The notes beneath the pieces are model-generated. The model saw only the letters and a list, made by a program, of their open reading frames with translations. It did not search any database and was not told the DNA's origin. From assembly GCA_028701115.1 (NCBI GenBank), contig JAQVRJ010000005.1, forward strand, positions 1 through 36,925: a stretch of 36,925 bases of DNA, read 5' to 3'. A program made the translations under genes and the position numbers. The stretch comes from Clostridia bacterium. GTDB lineage: Bacteria; Bacillota; Clostridia; TANB77; SIG350. This document shows, piece after piece, positions 1 to 7,134 of the stretch (its first letter is position 1; each line of letters begins with the position of its first letter).

Positions 1-11
1 TTTTTATATAT

Positions 12-87
12 TCCTCAATAGCTCAGTTGGTAGAGCATTCGGCTGTTAACCGAAGGGTCGTAGGTTCGAGTCCTACTTGAGGAGCCA
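12..87 (+). tRNA. tRNA-Asn (anticodon GTT)
   Basis: Full cloverleaf. The 7-bp acceptor stem pairs TCCTCAA with TTGAGGA, followed by G73 and an encoded CCA. The D-loop has AGCTCAGTTGGTAGAGC, the anticodon stem TTCGG/CCGAA encloses loop CTGTTAA (anticodon GTT), and the T arm contains GGTTCGAGTCC. It decodes AAC/AAU. Confidence 0.97.
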
Positions 88-121
88 ATTGATAATTATC
101 TTATGATGATTATCAATTTTA
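87..121 (+). terminator. Terminator after tRNA-Asn
   Basis: The inverted repeat AATTGATAAT / ATTATCAATT (10 bp, 12-nt loop) starts at the last base of the tRNA CCA and ends in a short T tract. It separates the tRNA from the transporter gene. Confidence 0.6.
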
Positions 122-178
122 TTCTAAAAAATTAAGTATTATATATGTAGATATAATATTTGCATAAGGAGATAAAAA

Positions 179-1099
179 ATGACATGGGTTGTATTTGCTG
201 CATTGACAGTAATATTATGGGGAACATCTGAAACAATATTTAAAAGTGTTTCAAATAATGAAAAAGATAGTGTATTAAAATTAATATCGTATAATGGATT
301 GGTATTAGGTATTTGTTCTTTAATATATATGTTAATTACAAAAACTGAAATATCTTTTGAAATGATATTAACATATTTGCCAGTTTCTTTAATATTCATA
401 ACATCAATGTTTTGTACATATGCTGCTATGAGATATGTAAAAGTATCAATTACTTCACCAATACAAAATTCTGCTTGTGCATTAAGTAGCATTTTATGTA
501 TATTAGTATTAGGACAAGAAGTAAATGTGATACATGCAATTGCTATAATAGCAATTATTATTGGTTTAGTATTAATTTCTATAAATAAAGATGAAAATAA
601 TTGTGAAAATGAAGAAAAACAAACTAAAAGTAGAAAAGTATTTTTAATAGGAATAGGTTTTGCTTTAATGTATTGGGTATTAGATGGATTTGGTTCTTTT
701 ATGGATGAAAATTTATTAGAAGAAACATTAACTGCTGATCAATTATTTATATCTTATGGTTTGATATACATGAGTGTTGCAATTCTTGCTGGAATTGCAT
801 TACAGGTAATAAAATATATTAAAAAGCAAAAAGGTACATATGAAGAAGAAATAGTACCATCAAAAATTTTTAGGGCAAAAAAATTATTTGGTGCATTAGT
901 TGAAACATCTGGACAATTCACGTATACATATGCATATTTTTTTGGTGATGGTTCAATAGTAGCTCCATTTATTGCATCATATTGTATAGTTACAATGCTA
1001 TTTTCAAGAATATTCTTAAAGGAAAAATTAAGTATAAGGCAGTATATATTAATTGGAATAATATTAATTTCGTTAATAACATTATCTGTAGAAATATAA
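179..1099 (+). CDS. EamA-like drug/metabolite transporter (DMT superfamily)
   Basis: A 306-residue, strongly hydrophobic protein with about ten predicted membrane segments in two homologous halves, typical of EamA/DMT permeases. The first half opens with WVVFAALTVILWGTSE, a common N-terminal EamA pattern. A charged cytoplasmic stretch (NKDENNCENEEKQTKSRK, about residues 138-156) separates the halves. Family members export amino acids, metabolites or drugs; the substrate cannot be read from the sequence. The ATG follows AAGGAG at a good distance. The gene is monocistronic and bounded by hairpin terminators. Confidence 0.85.
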   Translation: MTWVVFAALTVILWGTSETIFKSVSNNEKDSVLKLISYNGLVLGICSLIYMLITKTEISFEMILTYLPVSLIFITSMFCTYAAMRYVKVSITSPIQNSACALSSILCILVLGQEVNVIHAIAIIAIIIGLVLISINKDENNCENEEKQTKSRKVFLIGIGFALMYWVLDGFGSFMDENLLEETLTADQLFISYGLIYMSVAILAGIALQVIKYIKKQKGTYEEEIVPSKIFRAKKLFGALVETSGQFTYTYAYFFGDGSIVAPFIASYCIVTMLFSRIFLKEKLSIRQYILIGIILISLITLSVEI

Positions 1100-1123
1100 T
1101 CATAGGAAACTATGATTTTTTTT
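1098..1123 (+). terminator. Terminator after EamA gene
   Basis: AATCATAG, loop GAAA, CTATGATT, then T8. It overlaps the stop codon of the transporter. A near copy (loop GGAA) lies at 4378-4403. Confidence 0.85.
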
Positions 1124-1125
1124 AC

Positions 1126-1154
1126 TTGAAAAGATAATCTATGTATGATATATT
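1126..1154 (+). promoter_or_regulatory. Sigma-A-type promoter of the three-repeat surface gene
   Basis: TTGAAA, 17-nt spacer, TATATT, with TG one base upstream of the -10 (extended -10). The same elements with the same spacing recur at 4406-4434 before the next pilin-like gene. Confidence 0.65.
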
Positions 1155-1207
1155 ATTTAAAATATAGTAAATATATTTTTAAATAATATATATAGATGAG
1201 GTATAAT

Positions 1208-4200
1208 ATGAAAAAAGGTATAAGTTTAGTAGCATTAATTGTAACAATAATTGTATTAATAATAATATCTGGTGTAGCAATAATGTCTGTAGGAGAAAAC
1301 GGTATTATTAATAAAGCAATTTATGCTAATGAGCAAGCTAAAAAAGATTATGCGAGAGACAAAATAATAATCAAATTAGGCGAATTAAAAACTAATGTAG
1401 CAGTAAATGAAAATAGAGAAACATTAGCCAATGATCTATTTAGTTTTGTAGATAGTGATTCTATATATTATGATAAAGATATATTGAGTGTTGCAAATAG
1501 AGAAAATGGATTAATAGATATAAGTATGGATGGATATGTTTTTACTGTTGATTCAGATTATAAAGTTTTACTTATAGATAATATAGCTTTATCTAATTCT
1601 GAAGAACAAGTAGATTCTATTCAATATGAATATATATTAGATAATATAATTAGTGATACACAGTATATAATAAATAATGAAATATTAACATTTGAAAAAA
1701 TAATAGCAGTAGGACCATCTGAAACATATCAAACAGTAAAACAAGGATTAGATTATTTGTGTGATAATGGTTATAAAGAAAATGGAGCGATAATACTAAC
1801 AGCAGGTACTTACGATACAGCTAATGTACATACGGGTACAAGTTATAATTATAATGCTAAATATAATGGTATGACTGTATCAATAATAGGAGATAAGCCA
1901 GGAGAAGTATTTATGACTGCTGGAGAAATGAGTATGGCACAAAATAATAGCTCATATAGCATGAAATTAAAGTTTTATAGAATAGTTTTTGTACCACCTG
2001 TATATTCAGATATAGGAAGTGATGGATTTACTTTAGATGATGATAGTATTCCAAATGAATATTATAATTGTGTATTTGTTCCAGCGGTAGGAGGATGGAA
2101 TGGTACAATATCATCAGCAAGTGTATATGCATATAATTGTTTGTTTTTGGGAGGTGCAAATTCATATGCAACAAGTAATCCAATAAGTGGTTTAGCACAA
2201 AATTGTGCAAGCATAAATGATTTTATTGGACCAGAAAATGGAACAAAAACGACATGTTTAACAAATGCAGTTGTGGATAGTACGTATAATATAACAACAA
2301 CTGGATGGCAGAATGTGGGAACTGGATTAAATCCAGATGGTAGTCAAGCACATATAGGTGTATATGGTGGAATATATGCTTGGGATAATATTATATTAAC
2401 GAAAGATTATGATAATAAAACTGTATCATTAAATATTAAGGATTTTTTTTATGAATATACAGTAGTAAAATATATGTTTGGAGAAGTAGATCCAGAGAAA
2501 ATAATAAAAAATGGAAGAACAATAAATATAGAAGATGGGCAAGCGATTATAAATATGACAACAAATGGTGTATATACATTTGTTGTAATTAAAGAATCAA
2601 AATATATTGCCGTAGTTTCTACAAAAGTTGAAGGATTAAGTGAATCTTCAACGTATCAAATTAATAATGAAATATTTACATTTAATAGAATAGCAAGAGT
2701 TGGAATAAACGAAGAATTTACAACATATAAATCGGCATTAGATTATTTGTGTGATAATGGTTATAAGGAAGATGGAGCAATAATATTAACAGCAGGTACT
2801 TATGATACAGCTAATATACATACGGGTACAAGTTATAATTACAATGCCAAGTATAATGGTATGAACGTATCAATAATAGCTGAGACACCAGGAGAAGTAT
2901 TTATGACTGCTGGAGAAATGAGTATGGCACAAAATAATAGCTCATATAGCATGAAATTAAAGTTTTATAGAATAGTTTTTGTACCACCTGTATATTCAGA
3001 TGTAGGAAGTAATGGATTCAATTTAGATAATGATAGTGTATCAAATGAATATTATAATTGTGTATTTGTTCCAGCGGTAGGAGGATGGAATGGTACAATA
3101 TCATCAGCAAGTGTATATGCATATAATTGTTTGTTTTTGGGAGGTGCAAATTCATATGCAACAAGTAATCCAATAAGTGGTTTAGCACAAAATTGTGCAA
3201 GCATAAATGATTTTATTGGACCAGAAAATGGAACAAAAACGACATGTTTAACAAATGCAGTTGTGGATAGTACGTATAATATAACAACAACTGGATGGCA
3301 GAATGTGGGAACTGGATTAAATCCAGATGGTAGTCAAGCACATATAGGTGTATATGGTGGAATATATGCTTGGAATAATATTAGATTTGAAGTAGATAGT
3401 GTAAATAAAAAGATAAACATAGATATTAGTGATATATATGGAACAGTAAATGGACTAAAATATATTTATGGAGGAGGAAAAACAGAAGAAGAAATATTAT
3501 CTAATGGAATAACGGTAAATGTAATTAATAATCATGCAACAATAGATATAACAGATAATGGAATATATAAATTTTTGGTTTCTGGTGTAGCAGAATATAA
3601 TATAATAAAAACATTAAAGGTTGAAGGCCAAGATGTTACATCAACTTATCAAATAAATAATGAAACATTAACTTTTGATAGAATAGCAAGGGTTGGAATT
3701 GGAGAAGAATTTACAACTTATAAATCGGCATTAGATTATTTGTGTGATAATGGTTATAAGGAAGATGGAGCAATAATATTAACAGCAGGTACTTATGATA
3801 CAGCTAATATACATACGGGTACAAGTTATACTTACAATGCCAAGTATAATGGTATGAACGTATCAATAATAGCTGAGACACCAGGAGAAGTATTTATGAC
3901 TGCAGGAGAAATGGGAGTAGCAGAAAATAATAGTTCATATAGCATGAAATTAAAGTTTTATAGAATAGTTTTTGTACCACCTGTATATTCAGATGTAGGA
4001 AGTAATGGATTCCATTTAGATAGTGATAGTGTATCAAATGAATATTATAATTGTGTATTTGTTCCAGCGGTAGGAGGATGGAATGGTACAATATCATCAG
4101 CAAGTGTATATGCATATAATTGTTTGTTTTTGGGAGGTGCAAATTCATATGCAACAAGTAATCCAATAAGTGGTTTAGCACAAAATTGTGCAAGCATAAA

Positions 4201-4369
4201 TGATTTTATTGGACCAGAAAATGGAACAAAAACGACATGTTTAATAAATGTAACAACAGATAGTGAATATAATATAACATCAGCGGGATGGCAAAATACA
4301 GGAACTGGATTGAATCCAGATTCAAGTCAATCGCATATAGGTTTATATGGTGGAATATATTCATGGTAA
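1208..4369 (+). CDS. Prepilin-leader surface protein with three beta-helix-like repeat units
   Basis: A 1053-residue protein. The ORF track begins at 1196, but that ATG overlaps the ribosome site (ATGAGGTATAAT); the ATG at 1208, giving MKKGISLVALIVTIIVLII, is the better start. The leader is a class III (type IV prepilin-like) signal: KKG, then a long hydrophobic helix. A pseudopilin-like stalk (about residues 25-145) is followed by three 241-residue units starting near residues 152, 482 and 813. The units are joined by two divergent linkers of about 90 residues that look Ig-like. The units are rich in Asn, Gly, Ser and Tyr and end in GVYGGIYAW or GLYGGIYSW, which suggests a right-handed beta-helix (pectate-lyase-like) fold; that is inference from pattern. 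Probable role: an exported adhesin or pilus-associated cargo. The binding target is unknown. Confidence 0.8.
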   Translation: MKKGISLVALIVTIIVLIIISGVAIMSVGENGIINKAIYANEQAKKDYARDKIIIKLGELKTNVAVNENRETLANDLFSFVDSDSIYYDKDILSVANRENGLIDISMDGYVFTVDSDYKVLLIDNIALSNSEEQVDSIQYEYILDNIISDTQYIINNEILTFEKIIAVGPSETYQTVKQGLDYLCDNGYKENGAIILTAGTYDTANVHTGTSYNYNAKYNGMTVSIIGDKPGEVFMTAGEMSMAQNNSSYSMKLKFYRIVFVPPVYSDIGSDGFTLDDDSIPNEYYNCVFVPAVGGWNGTISSASVYAYNCLFLGGANSYATSNPISGLAQNCASINDFIGPENGTKTTCLTNAVVDSTYNITTTGWQNVGTGLNPDGSQAHIGVYGGIYAWDNIILTKDYDNKTVSLNIKDFFYEYTVVKYMFGEVDPEKIIKNGRTINIEDGQAIINMTTNGVYTFVVIKESKYIAVVSTKVEGLSESSTYQINNEIFTFNRIARVGINEEFTTYKSALDYLCDNGYKEDGAIILTAGTYDTANIHTGTSYNYNAKYNGMNVSIIAETPGEVFMTAGEMSMAQNNSSYSMKLKFYRIVFVPPVYSDVGSNGFNLDNDSVSNEYYNCVFVPAVGGWNGTISSASVYAYNCLFLGGANSYATSNPISGLAQNCASINDFIGPENGTKTTCLTNAVVDSTYNITTTGWQNVGTGLNPDGSQAHIGVYGGIYAWNNIRFEVDSVNKKINIDISDIYGTVNGLKYIYGGGKTEEEILSNGITVNVINNHATIDITDNGIYKFLVSGVAEYNIIKTLKVEGQDVTSTYQINNETLTFDRIARVGIGEEFTTYKSALDYLCDNGYKEDGAIILTAGTYDTANIHTGTSYTYNAKYNGMNVSIIAETPGEVFMTAGEMGVAENNSSYSMKLKFYRIVFVPPVYSDVGSNGFHLDSDSVSNEYYNCVFVPAVGGWNGTISSASVYAYNCLFLGGANSYATSNPISGLAQNCASINDFIGPENGTKTTCLINVTTDSEYNITSAGWQNTGTGLNPDSSQSHIGLYGGIYSW
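1661..2383 (+). repeat. Intragenic repeat unit R1 (723 bp)
   Basis: First of three in-frame 241-codon units (R1 1661-2383, R2 2651-3373, R3 3644-4366). Offsets are exactly 990 and 993 bp. From about 2057 to 2383 R1 is identical or nearly so to R2. Confidence 0.9.
2651..3373 (+). repeat. Intragenic repeat unit R2 (723 bp)
   Basis: Second unit. Its 5' part matches R3 (for example GCTGAGACACCAGGAGAAG, absent from R1), while its 3' part matches R1, so it is a mosaic of the other two. Confidence 0.9.
3644..4366 (+). repeat. Intragenic repeat unit R3 (723 bp)
   Basis: Third unit. It is the same as R2 through most of its length but diverges in the last 130 bases or so (ACAGATAGTGAATATAAT onward). 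It ends at the stop codon. Confidence 0.9.
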
Positions 4370-4377
4370 TAAATAAA

Positions 4378-4403
4378 AATCATAGGGAACTATGATTTTT
4401 TTT
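4378..4403 (+). terminator. Terminator after the three-repeat gene
   Basis: AATCATAG, loop GGAA, CTATGATT, then a T tract. Near copy of the hairpin at 1098-1123. Confidence 0.85.
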
Positions 4404-4405
4404 AC

Positions 4406-4434
4406 TTGAAAAGATAATATATGTGTGATATATT
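4406..4434 (+). promoter_or_regulatory. Promoter of the small pilin-like gene
   Basis: TTGAAA, 17-nt spacer, TATATT with an upstream TG. Identical in architecture to 1126-1154. Confidence 0.65.
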
Positions 4435-4486
4435 ATTTAAAATAAAGTAAATAAATTTTAAAATTATATATATAATGAGGTATAAT

Positions 4487-4813
4487 ATGAAAAAAGGAAT
4501 AAGTTTAGTAGCATTAATTGTAACGATAATTGTATTAATAATAATATCTAGTGTAGTAATAATAAATACAATGAATAGTAATGTGTTGGATAATGCTAAA
4601 AATTCAGTTGTTGGTTCAGGTGCTGGAGGTTCATCATTTATATCCGGATATGTAGGTTGTGATGCAATAGATGTTTTAGGTATACATACTGGTGGCTGTA
4701 TACATTATTCAGGTAATGTATTTATTGATTCACAAATGTCAGGTAATTCTAATATTGGTGATGGTCTTGCTAAAATAACACAGTATAGTTATGGATATAT
4801 GTATATAGATTAA
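4487..4813 (+). CDS. Small prepilin-leader protein (108 aa)
   Basis: The start is moved from 4475 to the ATG at 4487, because the upstream ATG lies in the ribosome site GAGG, as in the neighbouring gene. The leader MKKGISLVALIVTIIVLIIIS is almost identical to that of the gene upstream. The body is short, Gly- and Ser-rich (VVGSGAGGSSFISGY) with two cysteines, then an Asn/Tyr tail. No domain is recognised. It could be a small (minor) pilin, or a truncated paralogue that kept only leader and promoter. Leader and export route: confident. Function: unknown. Confidence 0.7.
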   Translation: MKKGISLVALIVTIIVLIIISSVVIINTMNSNVLDNAKNSVVGSGAGGSSFISGYVGCDAIDVLGIHTGGCIHYSGNVFIDSQMSGNSNIGDGLAKITQYSYGYMYID

Positions 4814-4814
4814 A

Positions 4815-4842
4815 ACATAAAGCATAAAACATAAAACATAAA
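4815..4842 (+). repeat. Short tandem repeat, 7 bp x 4
   Basis: ACATAAA, GCATAAA, ACATAAA, ACATAAA, then an A-rich run, between the small pilin-like gene and recD2. No terminator hairpin is visible here, so the two genes may be cotranscribed. Confidence 0.7.
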
Positions 4843-4883
4843 ATAAAAAATAGATTATGGTGTACAAATATTATGAGGTAATT

Positions 4884-7073
4884 ATGGAAAAAAAACAAGA
4901 AATAAAAGGGAAAGTAGTTAGCATTATATATTATAATGATAAAAATACATATTCTATTTTTTTATTTCATTTAGATGAAAAAACAATAACATGTACAGGA
5001 AATTTACCATTTATAAAATTAAATGATAAATATATTTTGTATGGTCAATATGTTGAACATAATGTATATGGAAAACAATTTAAATTTGATACATTTGAAA
5101 AAATATTACCTTCTACAGAAGAAGAGTTAATATCTTATTTATCTTCCGGAGCTATAAAAGGTTTAGGAGAAAAAACTGCTGAAAGAATAATTGCGGAATT
5201 TGGAGATAAAAGTATAGAAGTAATTAAATCAAATCCAAAAAAGATAGCAAAAATTAAAGGTATAAGTTTGAACAAAGCAGAAGAATTGCAAAAAATAGTA
5301 AATGAAGAATGGTATTTTTTACAATTAGTAAAATTTTTAAATCCATATGGAATTAATAATGAAAATATTTCTAAAATATATAAAGAGTATCAAAGTAAAG
5401 CGATTGATTTGATAAATGAGAATCCATATTTAATATTAGACATCGTTGAAAACGTTGATTTTAGCTATGTTGATAAAATTGCTTCAGATTTAGAATTTGA
5501 AATCGTAAATATTAACAGAATAAAATATGGTGTTAAATATACATTACTTAAAAACTTTGAAAGTGGAAATACTTGCTTATTGTATGAAAAACTTTTAATA
5601 GCAGTATCGAAATTTTTACATATTGATTCAGAATATATAGAAAATGCAATTATAGAAATGAAAGTTGAAAATGAAATAGAAATTGAGACAAGAGAAAATA
5701 GTGAAGAATATGTTTATTTAGCAAGAATAAATCAAATAGAAAATATGGTAGCTAATAAAATTAAAAGTATGTTAAATGAACATGAAAAAAAAGTAGATAT
5801 TTCAAATAGAATTAAAATAATAGAAAAAAAATTAGAAATAACATTAACAGATATGCAAAGAAAAGCAATTGAAATGGGATATAATAATAATATATCTGTT
5901 ATAACGGGAGGACCAGGAACAGGTAAAACTACAATAATACAGTGCTTAATGAAGTTATTCCTTGATGATGGAAAAAATGTGTCATTATGTGCGCCTACAG
6001 GGAGAGCAGCAAAAAGAATTACTGAAGTTACTGGTTATGAGGCAAAAACAATACATAGATTATTAGATTTAACTAAAATAGAGGAAAGAATAGATAAATT
6101 ACAAATTAAAGTTGAACAATTAAAAACGGATGTTGTAATACTTGATGAAGCATCAATGTTAGATACAATTATATTTGGGTTTTTAATAAAAGCGCTAACA
6201 CCAGGTACTAAACTAATATTAATAGGTGATGTTAATCAATTACCAGCTGTTGGAGCAGGAGATATATTAAATGATTTAATTAAATGTAAAGAGATGAATT
6301 GCATATATTTAAATGAAATATTTAGGCAAGCAAAAGAAAGTTTAATAGTAGTAAATGCTCATAAAGTAAATAATGGAATATATCCAGATTTGGAGATTAA
6401 AGATAAGGATATGTTTTATATAAATAATACAGATAATGATAGTATATTAAATGAAATAGTAGATTTATGTAAATATAGATTAAATAGTTATATAACATGT
6501 GATTCAATAAAAGATATACAAGTTATTGATCCAACTAAAAAAGGAGATGTAGGAACAAGAAATTTAAATAAGTTTTTACAGGAGAGTTTAAATCCTAAGT
6601 CAAAGGAAAAAGCTGAAAAAGTCTATGGACAAACCATTTTTCGTATTGGTGATAAAGTAATGCAAGTAAAGAATAATTATGATTTGGAATGGGAAAAGAA
6701 AGAATTTGAGGGACAAGGTGTATATAATGGAGATATGGGTTATGTTACACAAATTAATAATGCAGACAATATAGTTCAAGTAACATTTGATGATGGAAAG
6801 ATTGCAGAATATACTAATTCTGTATTAGAAGAGCTAGAACATGCATATGCTATAACCGTACATAAAAGTCAAGGAAGTGAATTCGATGTAGTTATACTTC
6901 CAATAGTTCAAGGGCCACCAATGTTATATACGCGTAATCTACTTTACACAGCTATTACTAGAGCTAAAAAGATGTTAGTTATTATTGGAGATAGGAGAAT
7001 TGTGGATAAAATGGTGGATAACATGCGCAATAATGATAGAATTACAGGCTTAGAATATAAATTAAATTATTGA
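4884..7073 (+). CDS. recD2: RecD2-type ATP-dependent DNA helicase
   Basis: 729 residues from the ATG at 4884, which follows GAGG at the right distance; the track start at 4857 lacks a ribosome site. N-terminal OB-like region, then helix-hairpin-helix segments (LSSGAIKGLGEKTAERI, about residues 90-110), then a superfamily 1B helicase core. Motif I GGPGTGKTT is near residue 342, motif II VVILDEASM near 417, and the C-terminal motif HKSQGSEFDVVILP near 657. This matches RecD2, the RecBC-independent 5'-3' helicase of Firmicutes and Deinococcus used in repair and fork maintenance. Length is normal for the family. Confidence 0.93.
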   Translation: MEKKQEIKGKVVSIIYYNDKNTYSIFLFHLDEKTITCTGNLPFIKLNDKYILYGQYVEHNVYGKQFKFDTFEKILPSTEEELISYLSSGAIKGLGEKTAERIIAEFGDKSIEVIKSNPKKIAKIKGISLNKAEELQKIVNEEWYFLQLVKFLNPYGINNENISKIYKEYQSKAIDLINENPYLILDIVENVDFSYVDKIASDLEFEIVNINRIKYGVKYTLLKNFESGNTCLLYEKLLIAVSKFLHIDSEYIENAIIEMKVENEIEIETRENSEEYVYLARINQIENMVANKIKSMLNEHEKKVDISNRIKIIEKKLEITLTDMQRKAIEMGYNNNISVITGGPGTGKTTIIQCLMKLFLDDGKNVSLCAPTGRAAKRITEVTGYEAKTIHRLLDLTKIEERIDKLQIKVEQLKTDVVILDEASMLDTIIFGFLIKALTPGTKLILIGDVNQLPAVGAGDILNDLIKCKEMNCIYLNEIFRQAKESLIVVNAHKVNNGIYPDLEIKDKDMFYINNTDNDSILNEIVDLCKYRLNSYITCDSIKDIQVIDPTKKGDVGTRNLNKFLQESLNPKSKEKAEKVYGQTIFRIGDKVMQVKNNYDLEWEKKEFEGQGVYNGDMGYVTQINNADNIVQVTFDDGKIAEYTNSVLEELEHAYAITVHKSQGSEFDVVILPIVQGPPMLYTRNLLYTAITRAKKMLVIIGDRRIVDKMVDNMRNNDRITGLEYKLNY

Positions 7074-7080
7074 TAAATTA

Positions 7081-7108
7081 TTGATATCCTCAAAATTTAT
7101 GATATAAT
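7081..7108 (+). promoter_or_regulatory. Promoter of the KAP-like NTPase gene
   Basis: TTGATA, 16-nt spacer, TATAAT, just after the recD2 stop. It suggests the NTPase gene is transcribed on its own. Confidence 0.6.
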
Positions 7109-7134
7109 ATATGAAAATATGAGAGGTGAACATT

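Larger units (their letters stand above)
1098..1215 (+). repeat. Duplicated terminator-promoter-leader segment, copy 1
   Basis: About 118 bp containing the terminator hairpin, extended -10 promoter, leader, GAGG ribosome site and first prepilin codons. It is highly similar to 4378-4494, with scattered substitutions and one indel. Confidence 0.85.
4378..4494 (+). repeat. Duplicated terminator-promoter-leader segment, copy 2
   Basis: Second copy of the segment at 1098-1215, offset by about 3280 bp. It includes hairpin, promoter, GAGG and the start of the prepilin leader codons. Confidence 0.85.

Noticed and set aside
2028-4193. Three similar minus-strand frames (60, 60 and 99 aa) beginning MHNFVLNHLLDYLL
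   Set aside because: They are antisense shadows of the three repeat units; their similarity only reflects the plus-strand repeats.
1661-4366. Three regular repeats considered as a CRISPR-like or satellite array
   Set aside because: They are long in-frame coding units with coding linkers, not short spaced noncoding repeats.
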